Source: Armatimonadaceae bacterium (GTDB taxonomy: Bacteria > Armatimonadota > Armatimonadia > Armatimonadales > Armatimonadaceae). Taken from it: a stretch of DNA of 12,071 nucleotides. A program made the translations under genes and the position numbers. The notes beneath the pieces were generated by a model. That model was not told where the DNA came from. It made no database searches and worked only from the letters and a program-made list of their open reading frames with translations. Of this stretch, positions 1 to 5,994 are shown in pieces. Every line of letters begins with the position of its first letter. Within the stretch, counting starts at the first letter, position 1. The DNA lies in NCBI GenBank assembly GCA_030446525.1, contig JAUJNC010000144.1:1-12071 (forward strand). The letters run 5' to 3'.

Positions 1-83
1 GGGGCACCCAATGGGTCACCCTGCGCGACCCCGAGGGCAACGAGGTCTGCATCGCCCAAGACCCCCGCTTCTCCGAAGGCTGA
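1..83 (+). CDS. VOC/glyoxalase-like protein, C-terminal fragment
   Basis: The window opens inside a reading frame that ends with TGA at 81-83. The 26 readable residues include WVTLRDPEGNEVCIAQ, which matches the last beta strand of vicinal-oxygen-chelate (glyoxalase/bleomycin-resistance fold) proteins. There 'DPEGNEFC' is the usual ending, and the Glu often binds the metal. The N-terminus lies outside the window, so the substrate cannot be told. The stop is 11 nt before the Rieske gene, which suggests co-transcription. This is a family-level call from a short but characteristic motif. Confidence 0.7.
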   Translation, partial: GTQWVTLRDPEGNEVCIAQDPRFSEG

Positions 84-94
84 CGCAGCAGCGG

Positions 95-409
95 ATGGCC
101 GGTTGGGAGGTGGTCCTCCGCTCCGATGAGCTCGGCGCCCTGCCGCGGCGGGTCGTCGTCGACGAGCGCGAGGTCGTGGTGTGGCGCATCCCCGAGGGTG
201 GGGTGGCCGCCCTCGACGACCGCTGCGCCCACCAGGACATGCGCCTGTCCGTGGGCACCTCTCTCCCCGACGGCTGTCTCGTGTGCGTGGCCCACGGCTG
301 GACCTACCACCCCGACGGCTCGAACGCCCTCATCCCCGGCGGCCCGACGGTCAGGGCCCACCAGGCCCACGACGACGGCGTGGTCATCCGCGTCCGCCTG
401 AACACCTGA
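95..409 (+). CDS. small Rieske [2Fe-2S] ferredoxin
   Basis: A 104-residue cytoplasmic protein carries a full Rieske cluster site: Cys44-Ala-His46 and, 17 residues later, Cys64-Val-Ala-His67. Two Cys and two His would hold one [2Fe-2S] cluster. The length and the absence of any catalytic domain, signal peptide or membrane helix fit a stand-alone Rieske ferredoxin. Such proteins pass electrons to an oxygenase, or resemble the NirD small subunit. I chose ATG 95, 11 nt after the upstream stop, because homology begins at WEVVLRSDEL. An earlier in-frame ATG at 11 lies inside the VOC gene and would encode an Arg/Pro-rich extension. The Shine-Dalgarno is weak. No oxygenase or reductase partner is visible. 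Confidence 0.85.
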   Translation: MAGWEVVLRSDELGALPRRVVVDEREVVVWRIPEGGVAALDDRCAHQDMRLSVGTSLPDGCLVCVAHGWTYHPDGSNALIPGGPTVRAHQAHDDGVVIRVRLNT

Positions 410-578
410 TCCGGCGGCCCAAGCTTCCTCAAGGCCGCGCGCACCACAGCGGGGGTGGCTGACCGTCCCGACGACGACGGCTGCCAGCCACGGCCCTCGG
501 GTCACCAGCCGCAACGATGGCCTGGATGCGCACCTGCCCATGCGCCGGCAGACGTAGAGGCGTCGTCCGTTTTGGTGC

Positions 579-968
579 CTACTCGTCCAGCGGCTCCACG
601 AGCGGGATCTCGCCTTGCCAGAACGCGTTGAGGCCGCGCCACCACCTTCGACTCTCTGAGAGGAGGTACGGCTCGAACCAGGCGGGGTCGAGGCCGCGGT
701 GGCCGGCGAGGTTCTGGATGTCCTCGAGGTAGCCGACCGTGGCCAGCTCGCGAACGTAGTGGTCGCCCTCGAGGTGCAGCTCTTCGATGACGCGAAAGAC
801 CTCCGGCAGCTCTTCGGTGCGCTGAGCCTTGACCAGTTCGACGAGGTGAGATGCGAAGTCACCGGCGTCCACGTAGTGGAGGCGGCCCACTTCGTCGTCG
901 AGGTTCTCGGCTTCGATCGTGGACCACTGCTCCCTGAACGATGGACAGGCGGCCAGCATCAGCGGCAT
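579..968 (-). CDS. small helical protein of unknown function (possibly DUF7674-like)
   Basis: This 129-residue acidic protein is rich in predicted helix. Recognisable stretches are CPSFREQW near the start, a DFASHLVELV segment, VIEELHLEGDHYVRELATVG in the middle and WWRGLNAFWQG near the end. The pattern (a short helical protein with 'iEel..eGd..vrelatvG.lE.iqn') recalls a family I believe is catalogued as DUF7674, but I could not search it and assign no function. ATG 968 is used. GTG 989 in the same frame has a closer purine-rich GGAG and is an alternative that adds seven residues. The frame stays open to 1181, but that upstream part is Arg/Pro/Gly-rich and looks non-coding. No partner gene is evident. 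Confidence 0.6.
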   Translation of the reverse strand: MPLMLAACPSFREQWSTIEAENLDDEVGRLHYVDAGDFASHLVELVKAQRTEELPEVFRVIEELHLEGDHYVRELATVGYLEDIQNLAGHRGLDPAWFEPYLLSESRRWWRGLNAFWQGEIPLVEPLDE

Positions 969-1189
969 GACGTCGTTACCGCTGATCACGGCTCCATCAC
1001 CCGACTGGAGCGGGACCGGCGACCGTCGGCCTCCGGATCGCCCACCGCGCCGGTCGAGCGCGGGGGTTGCCGGCCTCCAGGGGATGGCCGCGCCTGGCCC
1101 CCGTCGTCGGGTAGCAGAGCCATAGAACGCTGCGGACGGTACCGCTGGAGGGACCGCGGTGGTCGTCGACGTTCGCCGCACCTTCGACC

Positions 1190-1486
1190 TCAGTCATAGG
1201 TGGCTTCGAGCCACCAGGAGCCGGACTCACAGGCGAGGAGGAGGGCGGTCCCGTCGGAAGCGGTGACCTGGATGCGGGCCAGGCGGGAGGCGGCGGCCGG
1301 GTCCCACCAGCGCTCCTCGACCGGCCACGGGCCGGCCCAGCCGTCAACTTCGAAGGTGCCACCCGACCAGGCCACCCGGACCGGGGCGGCGCTGGCCAGG
1401 CCCCGGCCCGAAACGGTGACCAGGGCGCCGGCGGCGTCGAGCACCTCGGCCGGCTCCTGCTCGGAGGGCACCACGGCCGGCGGGGG
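1190..1486 (-). pseudogene. imuB: ImuB / Y-family DNA polymerase, C-terminal fragment
   Basis: The last 98 residues of this frame read as the C-terminal domain of actinobacterial Y-family polymerase-like ImuB proteins. They show VSGRGL, then [14 protein letters not shown], then the terminal WWLEATYD followed by TGA. This domain (DUF6504 type) lies after the polymerase fold and little-finger region. The whole catalytic part, roughly 400 residues, is missing. At about 1486 the frame runs into the N-terminus of dnaJ read in a different frame. ImuB works with ImuA and DnaE2 in SOS mutagenesis, but neither lies nearby. I treat this as a fragment left by a misjoin or deletion rather than a gene that decayed in place, because the remaining part is intact in sequence. 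Confidence 0.8.
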
Positions 1487-1629
1487 CCCGGGTTGGCGTC
1501 GGGATGGTGCTCCTTGGCCAGCTTCCGGTAGGCGCGCCGGATCTCGTTCTCGTTCGCCGTCTTGGGCACGCCGAGAACCTTGTAGAAGTCCTTGTCCAGC
1601 CACTCTCGCTGGGGCTGCGCCTGGGCCAT
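1486..1629 (-). pseudogene. dnaJ: DnaJ co-chaperone, N-terminal J-domain fragment
   Basis: Reading left from ATG 1629, the first 48 residues are a typical actinobacterial DnaJ start: [16 protein letters not shown], then [18 protein letters not shown]. This includes the His-Pro-Asp motif (residues 42-44) that stimulates DnaK ATPase. The J-domain stops shortly after HPD, at about residue 48, where ancestral sequence gives way to the imuB tail in another frame. Helix IV and the Gly/Phe, zinc-finger and C-terminal domains are all missing. The ATG lies 6 nt after the grpE stop, the normal grpE-dnaJ arrangement. The reading frame continues to 997, but that part is out-of-frame imuB and is not real protein. 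Confidence 0.85.
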
Positions 1630-1635
1630 CGGGTG

Positions 1636-1815
1636 TTACCCCCGGACCTTCACCATGGCTGGCCGCACGACCCGCCCCTTCCAGCGGTAGCCGGCCCGGA
1701 GGACCTCGGAGACCACAGGGCCGGCCTCGCCGTCAGCGTCCTCGTGGGCCACAGCGTCGGACTCGTTGGGGTCGAACGGGGCCCCGGCCGGGTCGATGCG
1801 CTCCAGGCCTTCCAT
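1636..1815 (-). pseudogene. grpE: GrpE nucleotide-exchange factor, C-terminal fragment
   Basis: A 59-codon frame ends with TAA at 1638-1636. It matches the C-terminal beta domain of GrpE: EGLERIDPAGAPFDPNE near its start and the closing GYRWKGRVVRPAMVKVRG. GrpE is the exchange factor of DnaK, and this domain contacts the DnaK ATPase lobe. Full-length GrpE is about 170-230 residues, so the long N-terminal dimer helix is missing. In the same frame an in-frame TAG lies about 30 nt upstream of ATG 1815, inside sequence that belongs to the pspA 3' end, so the break is near 1815-1825. It is immediately followed by dnaJ in native order. The start given is only the first in-frame ATG, not a true start. 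Confidence 0.8.
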
Positions 1816-1823
1816 GTTTTCCT

Positions 1824-2666
1824 TTACGCTGCGTGCGTGTTGCTACCGTGCCCGATTGGAACGGAACGATTCGGGTTCGGCCGCCCCCCCGCGCCGCCCC
1901 CGGTGCCGCCCACCTTCGCTTCCAGCTCGGCGAGCTGGCGCTCGATGTCCGAATCGGCGGCGGCGGTCGTGGTCGTTGTGGCCGGCGCGGCCGTCGCGGG
2001 GCCCATCCCCAGCCTCTGTTCCAGGGCGGCGAGCTCCTGCTCCGCCGCCGTGTCGCCCGCGGCCTCGTCCAGATCGGCGACGCGGTTCTCGACGCGCTGC
2101 TTGGCCATCTCGGCCCGCGCCAGCGACTCGGAGTTGGCGTTGCGGATCTTGGCCTGCGCCCGGTCGAAGACCTGCGTCGTGTCCTCGATGCCGCCCATGC
2201 CCTCCAGCGCCCGGTTCATGGCGATCTGGATCTGGCTGTTCTTCCACTGCGCCTTGAGGGCGAGCGCCTCGGCGGTCTTCTGGCGGATGCGCTCCTCTTC
2301 GCGGCGGATCGCGTTCTTGACCGCCTCGGACGTCTCGATGGCCTGCGCCAGCGACGCCTGGGTGGCGGCCAGCGTCGTCTCGTACTGCTGCCTTTCCTTA
2401 AGCAGCTGCAGCGCCAGGTCGCGGTCGCCGCGCTTCAGGGCGAGCTCCGCCTTGGCCTGCAGGTTGTCCACGCGCTTCTGCGTGTCGTCGACCATCTGCT
2501 GCAGGTTGTTCTTCTGCGTGATCGCCTGGACGGCGCGCTCACGGTTGCGCGCGTGCATCTCCTGCATCTCACGCTGGGCCTGGGACAGCAGGACCTCCGG
2601 GTCCTCGAACTTGTCCAGCCCGCCGGAAAGCAGGGCCACTATGTAGCGCCAGAATCGCTTGAGCAT
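1824..2666 (-). CDS. pspA: PspA/IM30 (ESCRT-III-like) membrane-stress protein
   Basis: This 280-residue protein begins MLKRFWRYIVALLSGGLDKF, the amphipathic helix that lets PspA/Vipp1 proteins bind stressed inner membrane. EDPEVLLSQAQREMQEMHA follows, and then long heptad-like coiled coil (about residues 25-200) rich in Arg, Gln, Glu and Ala. These match PspA/IM30, which oligomerises into rings or rods that support damaged membranes. A Thr/Ala linker (about 224-240) precedes a short last helix (IERQLAELEAKVGG) and a Gly/Pro/Asn tail. The tail may be partly foreign, since it abuts the chimeric join near 1820. ATG 2666 has GGAGG about 9 nt upstream. The gene is monocistronic in this view, without pspB, pspC or pspF, and is driven by the promoter at 2769-2798. 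Function is well supported by the family pattern. Confidence 0.88.
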   Translation of the reverse strand: MLKRFWRYIVALLSGGLDKFEDPEVLLSQAQREMQEMHARNRERAVQAITQKNNLQQMVDDTQKRVDNLQAKAELALKRGDRDLALQLLKERQQYETTLAATQASLAQAIETSEAVKNAIRREEERIRQKTAEALALKAQWKNSQIQIAMNRALEGMGGIEDTTQVFDRAQAKIRNANSESLARAEMAKQRVENRVADLDEAAGDTAAEQELAALEQRLGMGPATAAPATTTTTAAADSDIERQLAELEAKVGGTGGGAGGRPNPNRSVPIGHGSNTHAA

Positions 2667-2768
2667 AAACGTGTTTCCTCCGCTTCTTGGGGGGGCGCGG
2701 CCGCGGCCGGTATGGCGCCGCCTACCTAAGACACGCCACGGACGGGAAAGTCGCGCACCGGTGTCGCC

Positions 2769-2798
2769 ATTATACCAAAAACCGGGGGCCCCTGACAA
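2769..2798 (-). promoter_or_regulatory. sigma-70-type promoter of pspA
   Basis: On the minus strand TTGTCA (2798-2793) is followed, after 18 nt, by a perfect TATAAT (2774-2769). A TG one base before the -10 makes it an extended -10 site. Transcription should start near 2762, giving a leader of about 95 nt before ATG 2666. Boxes and spacing are seen directly; activity is inferred. Confidence 0.75.
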
Positions 2799-2811
2799 CG
2801 CGGCGAAGCGG

Positions 2812-2841
2812 TTGACAAACGCGGAGCGGGCGTGCTATGCT
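2812..2841 (+). promoter_or_regulatory. sigma-70-type promoter of the Gfo/Idh-AKR operon
   Basis: TTGACA (2812-2817), an 18-nt spacer and TATGCT (2836-2841) form a near-consensus promoter. The predicted start, about 2848, lies only some 4 nt before ATG 2852, so the mRNA would be almost leaderless. The -35 box is 13 nt from the -35 of the divergent pspA promoter, so polymerase binding at the two sites may interfere. Confidence 0.7.
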
Positions 2842-2851
2842 AAACACCGCC

Positions 2852-3847
2852 ATGAACACAGACTATTCGACGGTCCGCTGGGGCATCCTCGGGCCGGGCA
2901 GCATCGCCAAGCGCTTCGCGACCGGACTGAAGGCGCTCCCGGACGCCCCCATCGCGGCGGTCGCCTCGCGCACCCCGGGCAAAGCCGACGCCTTCGCCGA
3001 CGAGTTCGGTGTGCCCCGCCGTTACAGCCGCTACGAGGAGCTCGTGGCCGACCCCGAGGTGGACGTGGTCTACGTCGCCACGCCCCATTCGCACCACAAG
3101 GAGCACAGCCTGCTGGCGCTGGAGGCGGGCAAGCCCGTGCTTTGCGAGAAGCCCTTCACGATCAACGCCGGGGAGGCCGAGGAGATCGTGCGCGCCGCCC
3201 GCGAGAAGAAGGTCTTCCTGATGGAGGCGATGTGGTCGCGCTTCTTCCCCCTCACGGCCAGGGTGCGCGAGATGCTCAACGCCGGCGCGATCGGCGAGGT
3301 GCGGATGCTCGAGGCGGACTTCGGGTTCCGCGCCGGGAAAGTCAACCCGGAAGCCCGCCTGTTCAACCCGGCGCTCGGCGGCGGCGCGCTGCTGGACGTG
3401 GGCGTGTACACCGTCTCGTTCGCGTCGATGATCCTGGGCACGCCGTCGCGCATCACCGGCATGGCGTCCCTGGGCGAGACCGGCGTCGACGAGCAGTCCG
3501 CCATGCTCCTGGGCTACCCCGGCGGGCAGCTCGCCGTGCTGTCGACGGCGATCCGCACCAACACGCCCCACGAGGCGAGCATCATCGGCACGGACGGCTA
3601 CATCCGCCTCCACCGCAACTGGTGGACGCCCAGCGCGGTGACCCTGGTCAAGGGCGGCAACGAGGAGCGCATCGAGATGCCCTTCGAGGGCAACGGCTTC
3701 AACTACGAGGCCGCCGAGGTCGCGGCGTGCCTGCGGGCGGGCAAGCTCGAAAGCGACGTCATGCCCCTGGACGAGTCCGTCTCGGTCATGCGGACCCTGG
3801 ATCAGGTGCGCGAGCAGTGGGGCCTGAAGTACCCGATGGAGGGCTGA
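2852..3847 (+). CDS. Gfo/Idh/MocA-family NAD(P)-dependent oxidoreductase
   Basis: This 331-residue enzyme has an N-terminal Rossmann fold with GILGPGSIA (residues 11-19), the NAD(P)-binding loop, and the family's CEKPF motif (98-102), whose Lys sits in the active site. A C-terminal alpha/beta domain follows, with GGGALLDVGVY (176-186). EAMWSRFFP (125-133) is typical of the dihydrodiol dehydrogenase / D-xylose dehydrogenase branch, so oxidation or reduction of a sugar or cyclic diol is likely; the exact substrate is unknown. I chose ATG 2852 over ATG 2837 because 2837 falls inside the -10 box and the fold starts right after 2852. The operon partner AKR gene begins 11 nt downstream. No signal peptide is present, so it is not a secreted Gfo/Idh. 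Confidence 0.88.
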   Translation: MNTDYSTVRWGILGPGSIAKRFATGLKALPDAPIAAVASRTPGKADAFADEFGVPRRYSRYEELVADPEVDVVYVATPHSHHKEHSLLALEAGKPVLCEKPFTINAGEAEEIVRAAREKKVFLMEAMWSRFFPLTARVREMLNAGAIGEVRMLEADFGFRAGKVNPEARLFNPALGGGALLDVGVYTVSFASMILGTPSRITGMASLGETGVDEQSAMLLGYPGGQLAVLSTAIRTNTPHEASIIGTDGYIRLHRNWWTPSAVTLVKGGNEERIEMPFEGNGFNYEAAEVAACLRAGKLESDVMPLDESVSVMRTLDQVREQWGLKYPMEG

Positions 3848-3858
3848 CGGGAGCAGCT

Positions 3859-4836
3859 ATGAAGTACGGAAGCGTCCCCGGGGTGGATAAAAAGATCTCG
3901 CGGGTCGTGCAGGGCATGATCCAGGTGATGGAGAACGTCAAGGACGATGCCGACCGGCTGGCCCTGCTCGACAGCGTCTGGGAACAGGGCTGCACCGCCT
4001 TCGACACGGCCCACATCTACGGCGGCGGCGCGCACGACCGGCTGCTCGGCAGGTGGATCCGCGAGCGCGGCATCAAAGACCAGGCCGTCGTGATCGCCAA
4101 GGGCGCGCACCAGAACGCCGACCGGAGACGGGTGACCCCGTTCGACATCGCCGCCGACCTGCACGACACCCTCGCGCGGATGCAGACGGACTACGTGGAC
4201 CTGTACGTGCTCCACCGCGACGACCCGCCGGCGCCCGTGGGCCCGATCGTCGAGGCGCTGAACGAGCACCTGCGGGCGGGCAAAATCCGGGCCTTCGGCG
4301 GCTCCAACTGGACGCACGAGCGCATCGCCGAGGCCAACGCCTACGCCCAGACCAACGGGCTGACGCCGCTCGCGGTCAGCAGCCCCAACTTCAGCCTGGC
4401 CGAGCAGATCCGGGAGCCGTGGGCGGGCTGCATCACCATCAGCGGGCCGCAGAACGAGGCGGCGCGCCGTTGGTACCAGGAGCAAAACATGCCGCTCTTC
4501 ACCTGGTCGAGCCTGGCGGGAGGCTTCTTTTCGGGGCGCTTCCGGCGCGACAACCTGGACCAGTTCACGAGCGGCCTGGACAAGAACTGTGTACAAACCT
4601 ACGCCAGCGATCCGAACTTCCAGCGCCTCGACCGCGCCCAGGAGCTGGCCGGACAAAAGGGCGTGACCGTCGCCCAGGTCGCCGTGGCGTACGTGCTGAA
4701 CCAGCCGCTCAACCTCTTCGCCCTGCTGGGCTCCAGCACCCCCGACGAGTGCCGCGCCAACACCGCGGCATCGGAGATGGGGCTGACGCCCCAGGAGATG
4801 GCCTACCTGGACCTGCGGGCGGACAGCCCCGGGTAG
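3859..4836 (+). CDS. aldo/keto reductase (AKR1 of this window)
   Basis: This 325-residue TIM-barrel NAD(P)H oxidoreductase shows the full AKR tetrad: Asp49 and Tyr54 in FDTAHIYGGG, Lys81 in VVIAKGAH and His119 in DLYVLHRDD. LLGSSTPDE near residue 290 matches the phosphate-binding part of the cofactor site. It is nearest in style to the AKRs that often pair with Gfo/Idh enzymes in sugar pathways; the substrate is not predictable. The start at ATG 3859 follows GGGAG by a few bases and lies 11 nt after the Gfo/Idh stop, so the two are co-transcribed from the promoter at 2812-2841 and probably act on related carbonyl substrates. It lacks a signal peptide. Confidence 0.88.
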   Translation: MKYGSVPGVDKKISRVVQGMIQVMENVKDDADRLALLDSVWEQGCTAFDTAHIYGGGAHDRLLGRWIRERGIKDQAVVIAKGAHQNADRRRVTPFDIAADLHDTLARMQTDYVDLYVLHRDDPPAPVGPIVEALNEHLRAGKIRAFGGSNWTHERIAEANAYAQTNGLTPLAVSSPNFSLAEQIREPWAGCITISGPQNEAARRWYQEQNMPLFTWSSLAGGFFSGRFRRDNLDQFTSGLDKNCVQTYASDPNFQRLDRAQELAGQKGVTVAQVAVAYVLNQPLNLFALLGSSTPDECRANTAASEMGLTPQEMAYLDLRADSPG

Positions 4837-4863
4837 GGGCAGGGTTTGCCCCGGCCTCTACCC
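4831..4863. terminator. hairpin across convergent stop codons, possible two-way terminator
   Basis: GGGTAG (4831-4836) pairs with CTACCC (4858-4863), with an inner GGGC/GCCC stem (4837-4840 with 4848-4851) and a bulge at 4852-4857. Each outer arm contains the TAG of one of the two convergent AKR genes. No T-run follows, so intrinsic termination is uncertain; the hairpin may instead block read-through or protect 3' ends. Confidence 0.4.
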
Positions 4864-5757
4864 CTTGCCGGCCCAGCCCGGCTCGCACACCGCCCGCCAT
4901 CGCTCGCGTATCTGCCGGTACTCGCCGTCGGGCAGCGGCCCCTTATCCAGCAAAGCCGCGTTCTCGCGCCAGCGCTCCGGGTTCTTGGTTCCCACGATCG
5001 CCGTGTGCACGCCCGGCGTGCCGAGCGTGAAGCGCAGTGCCGTGCCGACCGCCTGGTCCGGGTCGCCCTGCAGGAACGGGTACTGCAGCTTCTGCAGGCG
5101 CTCCCAGTAGGTGCGGTGGTAGTGCCCCTCTGGCGGCGCCTCGTCGTAGCGCCAGGCGACGTTGGCGATCGGGCGCTTGGTGATCACCCCCATGTTCCGC
5201 TCCCGGGCCCCGGGCACCGTCAGCTCGACCGCCTGCTGATCGGCGATCGAGAGCGACGTTTGCAGCGTGTCGAACGCGCCGCACTCCACCGCGTACAGCG
5301 CCGCCCGGTCGTCGCCGCTGTAGCCGATGAAGCGCGTCTTGCCCGCGTCCCGGGCGCGCCGCAGGATGGTGATCACGTCACCCGCCCGCAGCATCTCTTC
5401 GCTGCACGTGTGCAGCTGCAGCAGATCCACGTGGTCGGTCTGCAGGCGCTGCAGGCTCCGGTCGATGCTCATTTCCAACATTTGTGGATCCCAGTCCGGC
5501 AGGTCGAACCCGGACGCGTGCCCGCATTTGGTGAACAGGAAGAACTCCCCGCGCCGGTGCGAGACCGCCTGCCCGATCATCTCTTCGCTGTTCTTGTAAC
5601 ACTCCGCCGTATCGATCACGTTCAAGCCGGCGTCCAGCGCGCTGCCCAGCAGCCGCTCGACCGTCTCCGCCGAGGCGCCCTCGTTCCCGATCTCCGCCCC
5701 GCCGAAGCCGAGCACGCCCACCTCCATGCCGGTCTTGCCCAGTGTCCGCTTTTCCAT
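4858..5757 (-). CDS. aldo/keto reductase (AKR2 of this window)
   Basis: A 299-residue aldo/keto reductase unlike its convergent neighbour in sequence. It begins MEKRTLGKTGMEVGVLGFGG, the usual start of the 'general stress protein / L-fucose dehydrogenase-like' AKRs. It has the tetrad Asp49 and Tyr54 (IDTAECY), Lys77 (FTKCGH) and His116 (LLQLHT). AIVGTKNPE, about 45 residues before the end, is the cofactor phosphate loop. ATG 5757 has a strong GGGAGGA about 8 nt upstream. The frame stays open to 5958, but that extension crosses the promoter region and is rejected. The gene faces away from the PfkB kinase and shares with it a 237-bp spacer rich in repeats. The substrate is unknown, and no membrane or export signal is seen. 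Confidence 0.88.
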   Translation of the reverse strand: MEKRTLGKTGMEVGVLGFGGAEIGNEGASAETVERLLGSALDAGLNVIDTAECYKNSEEMIGQAVSHRRGEFFLFTKCGHASGFDLPDWDPQMLEMSIDRSLQRLQTDHVDLLQLHTCSEEMLRAGDVITILRRARDAGKTRFIGYSGDDRAALYAVECGAFDTLQTSLSIADQQAVELTVPGARERNMGVITKRPIANVAWRYDEAPPEGHYHRTYWERLQKLQYPFLQGDPDQAVGTALRFTLGTPGVHTAIVGTKNPERWRENAALLDKGPLPDGEYRQIRERWRAVCEPGWAGKG

Positions 5758-5796
5758 GAAATGACTCCTCCCGGTTGCCGCACCCCTGTCGCGGTT

Positions 5797-5827
5797 ATTG
5801 TACCCGGCTTGCGCCGGGAGTTTCCAA
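5797..5827 (-). promoter_or_regulatory. putative promoter of AKR2
   Basis: On the minus strand TTGGAA (5827-5822) and TACAAT (5802-5797) are separated by 19 nt. The -10 is good; the -35 and spacing are poor. A start near 5790 would give a leader of about 32 nt. The spacer is largely filled by the inverted repeat at 5803-5818, which would suit a repressor site, but this is inference. Confidence 0.45.
5803..5818. repeat. inverted repeat CCCGGC-N4-GCCGGG in promoter spacer
   Basis: A perfect 6-bp inverted repeat with loop TTGC sits directly against the putative AKR2 -10 box. It could be an operator, or simply GC-rich chance. Confidence 0.5.
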
Positions 5828-5872
5828 CGCCCGGCAATACAGCGGTTTTTCCGGCGCGTCGGTAAGGCAGCC

Positions 5873-5906
5873 GACGTCGGGCACGGTATGACGTCGGGCA
5901 CGGTAT
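5873..5906. repeat. exact 17-bp tandem repeat, two copies
   Basis: GACGTCGGGCACGGTAT occurs twice head to tail (5873-5889 and 5890-5906) without mismatch. The first copy also overlaps the 10-bp palindrome CCGACGTCGG (5871-5880). The block lies about 90 bp before the PfkB start and about 120 bp before the AKR2 start. It ends in TATATAGT, which could serve as a -10 for the kinase, though no matching -35 is visible. Possible regulator-binding iterons; function not shown. Confidence 0.75.
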
Positions 5907-5983
5907 ATAGTGTCTTCAGCTTCCGCCGGTCGCAGCGGGACCGGGTAGTAGCCCACATCGCGGGTCAGAAGCAACATCATGCC

Positions 5984-5989
5984 GGAGGT
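5984..5989 (+). promoter_or_regulatory. Shine-Dalgarno fixing the TTG start of the PfkB kinase
   Basis: GGAGGT lies 5 nt before TTG 5995. The next in-frame candidate, GTG 6004, is 14 nt away, too far, so the unusual TTG is the best start. The nearby ATG 5979 is in another frame and precedes this site. Confidence 0.65.
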
Positions 5990-5994
5990 ACGCT

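Noticed and set aside
410..578. Possible small gene or terminator after the Rieske gene
   Set aside because: Short open frames here have no start signal or recognisable motif, and no convincing stem with a T-run is present.
990..1189. Possible gene between imuB and the small helical protein (frame open to 1181)
   Set aside because: The translation is Arg/Pro/Gly-rich, has no family motif and lacks a ribosome-binding site; treated as intergenic.
997..1485. Extension of the DnaJ frame as a novel J-domain fusion protein
   Set aside because: After residue 48 the frame is the imuB coding sequence read out of phase and then an intergenic stretch; the composition is Pro/Arg/Ser-rich without structure.
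1200..2729. A 509-codon plus-strand open frame opposite imuB, dnaJ, grpE and pspA
   Set aside because: It is antisense to genes with clear family motifs, is low-complexity Arg/Leu/Gly-rich and has no ribosome-binding site; a typical GC-rich shadow.
2659..4836. A 725-codon plus-strand open frame covering the Gfo/Idh region and AKR1
   Set aside because: Its first 1.2 kb is an out-of-frame shadow of the Gfo/Idh gene (Arg/Pro/Gly-rich, no motifs). Only the part from 3859 is real protein.
5873..5906. A minimal CRISPR array or plasmid iterons from the 17-bp repeats
   Set aside because: There are only two copies, with no spacer between them and no cas or rep gene; a regulatory or slippage duplication is more likely.
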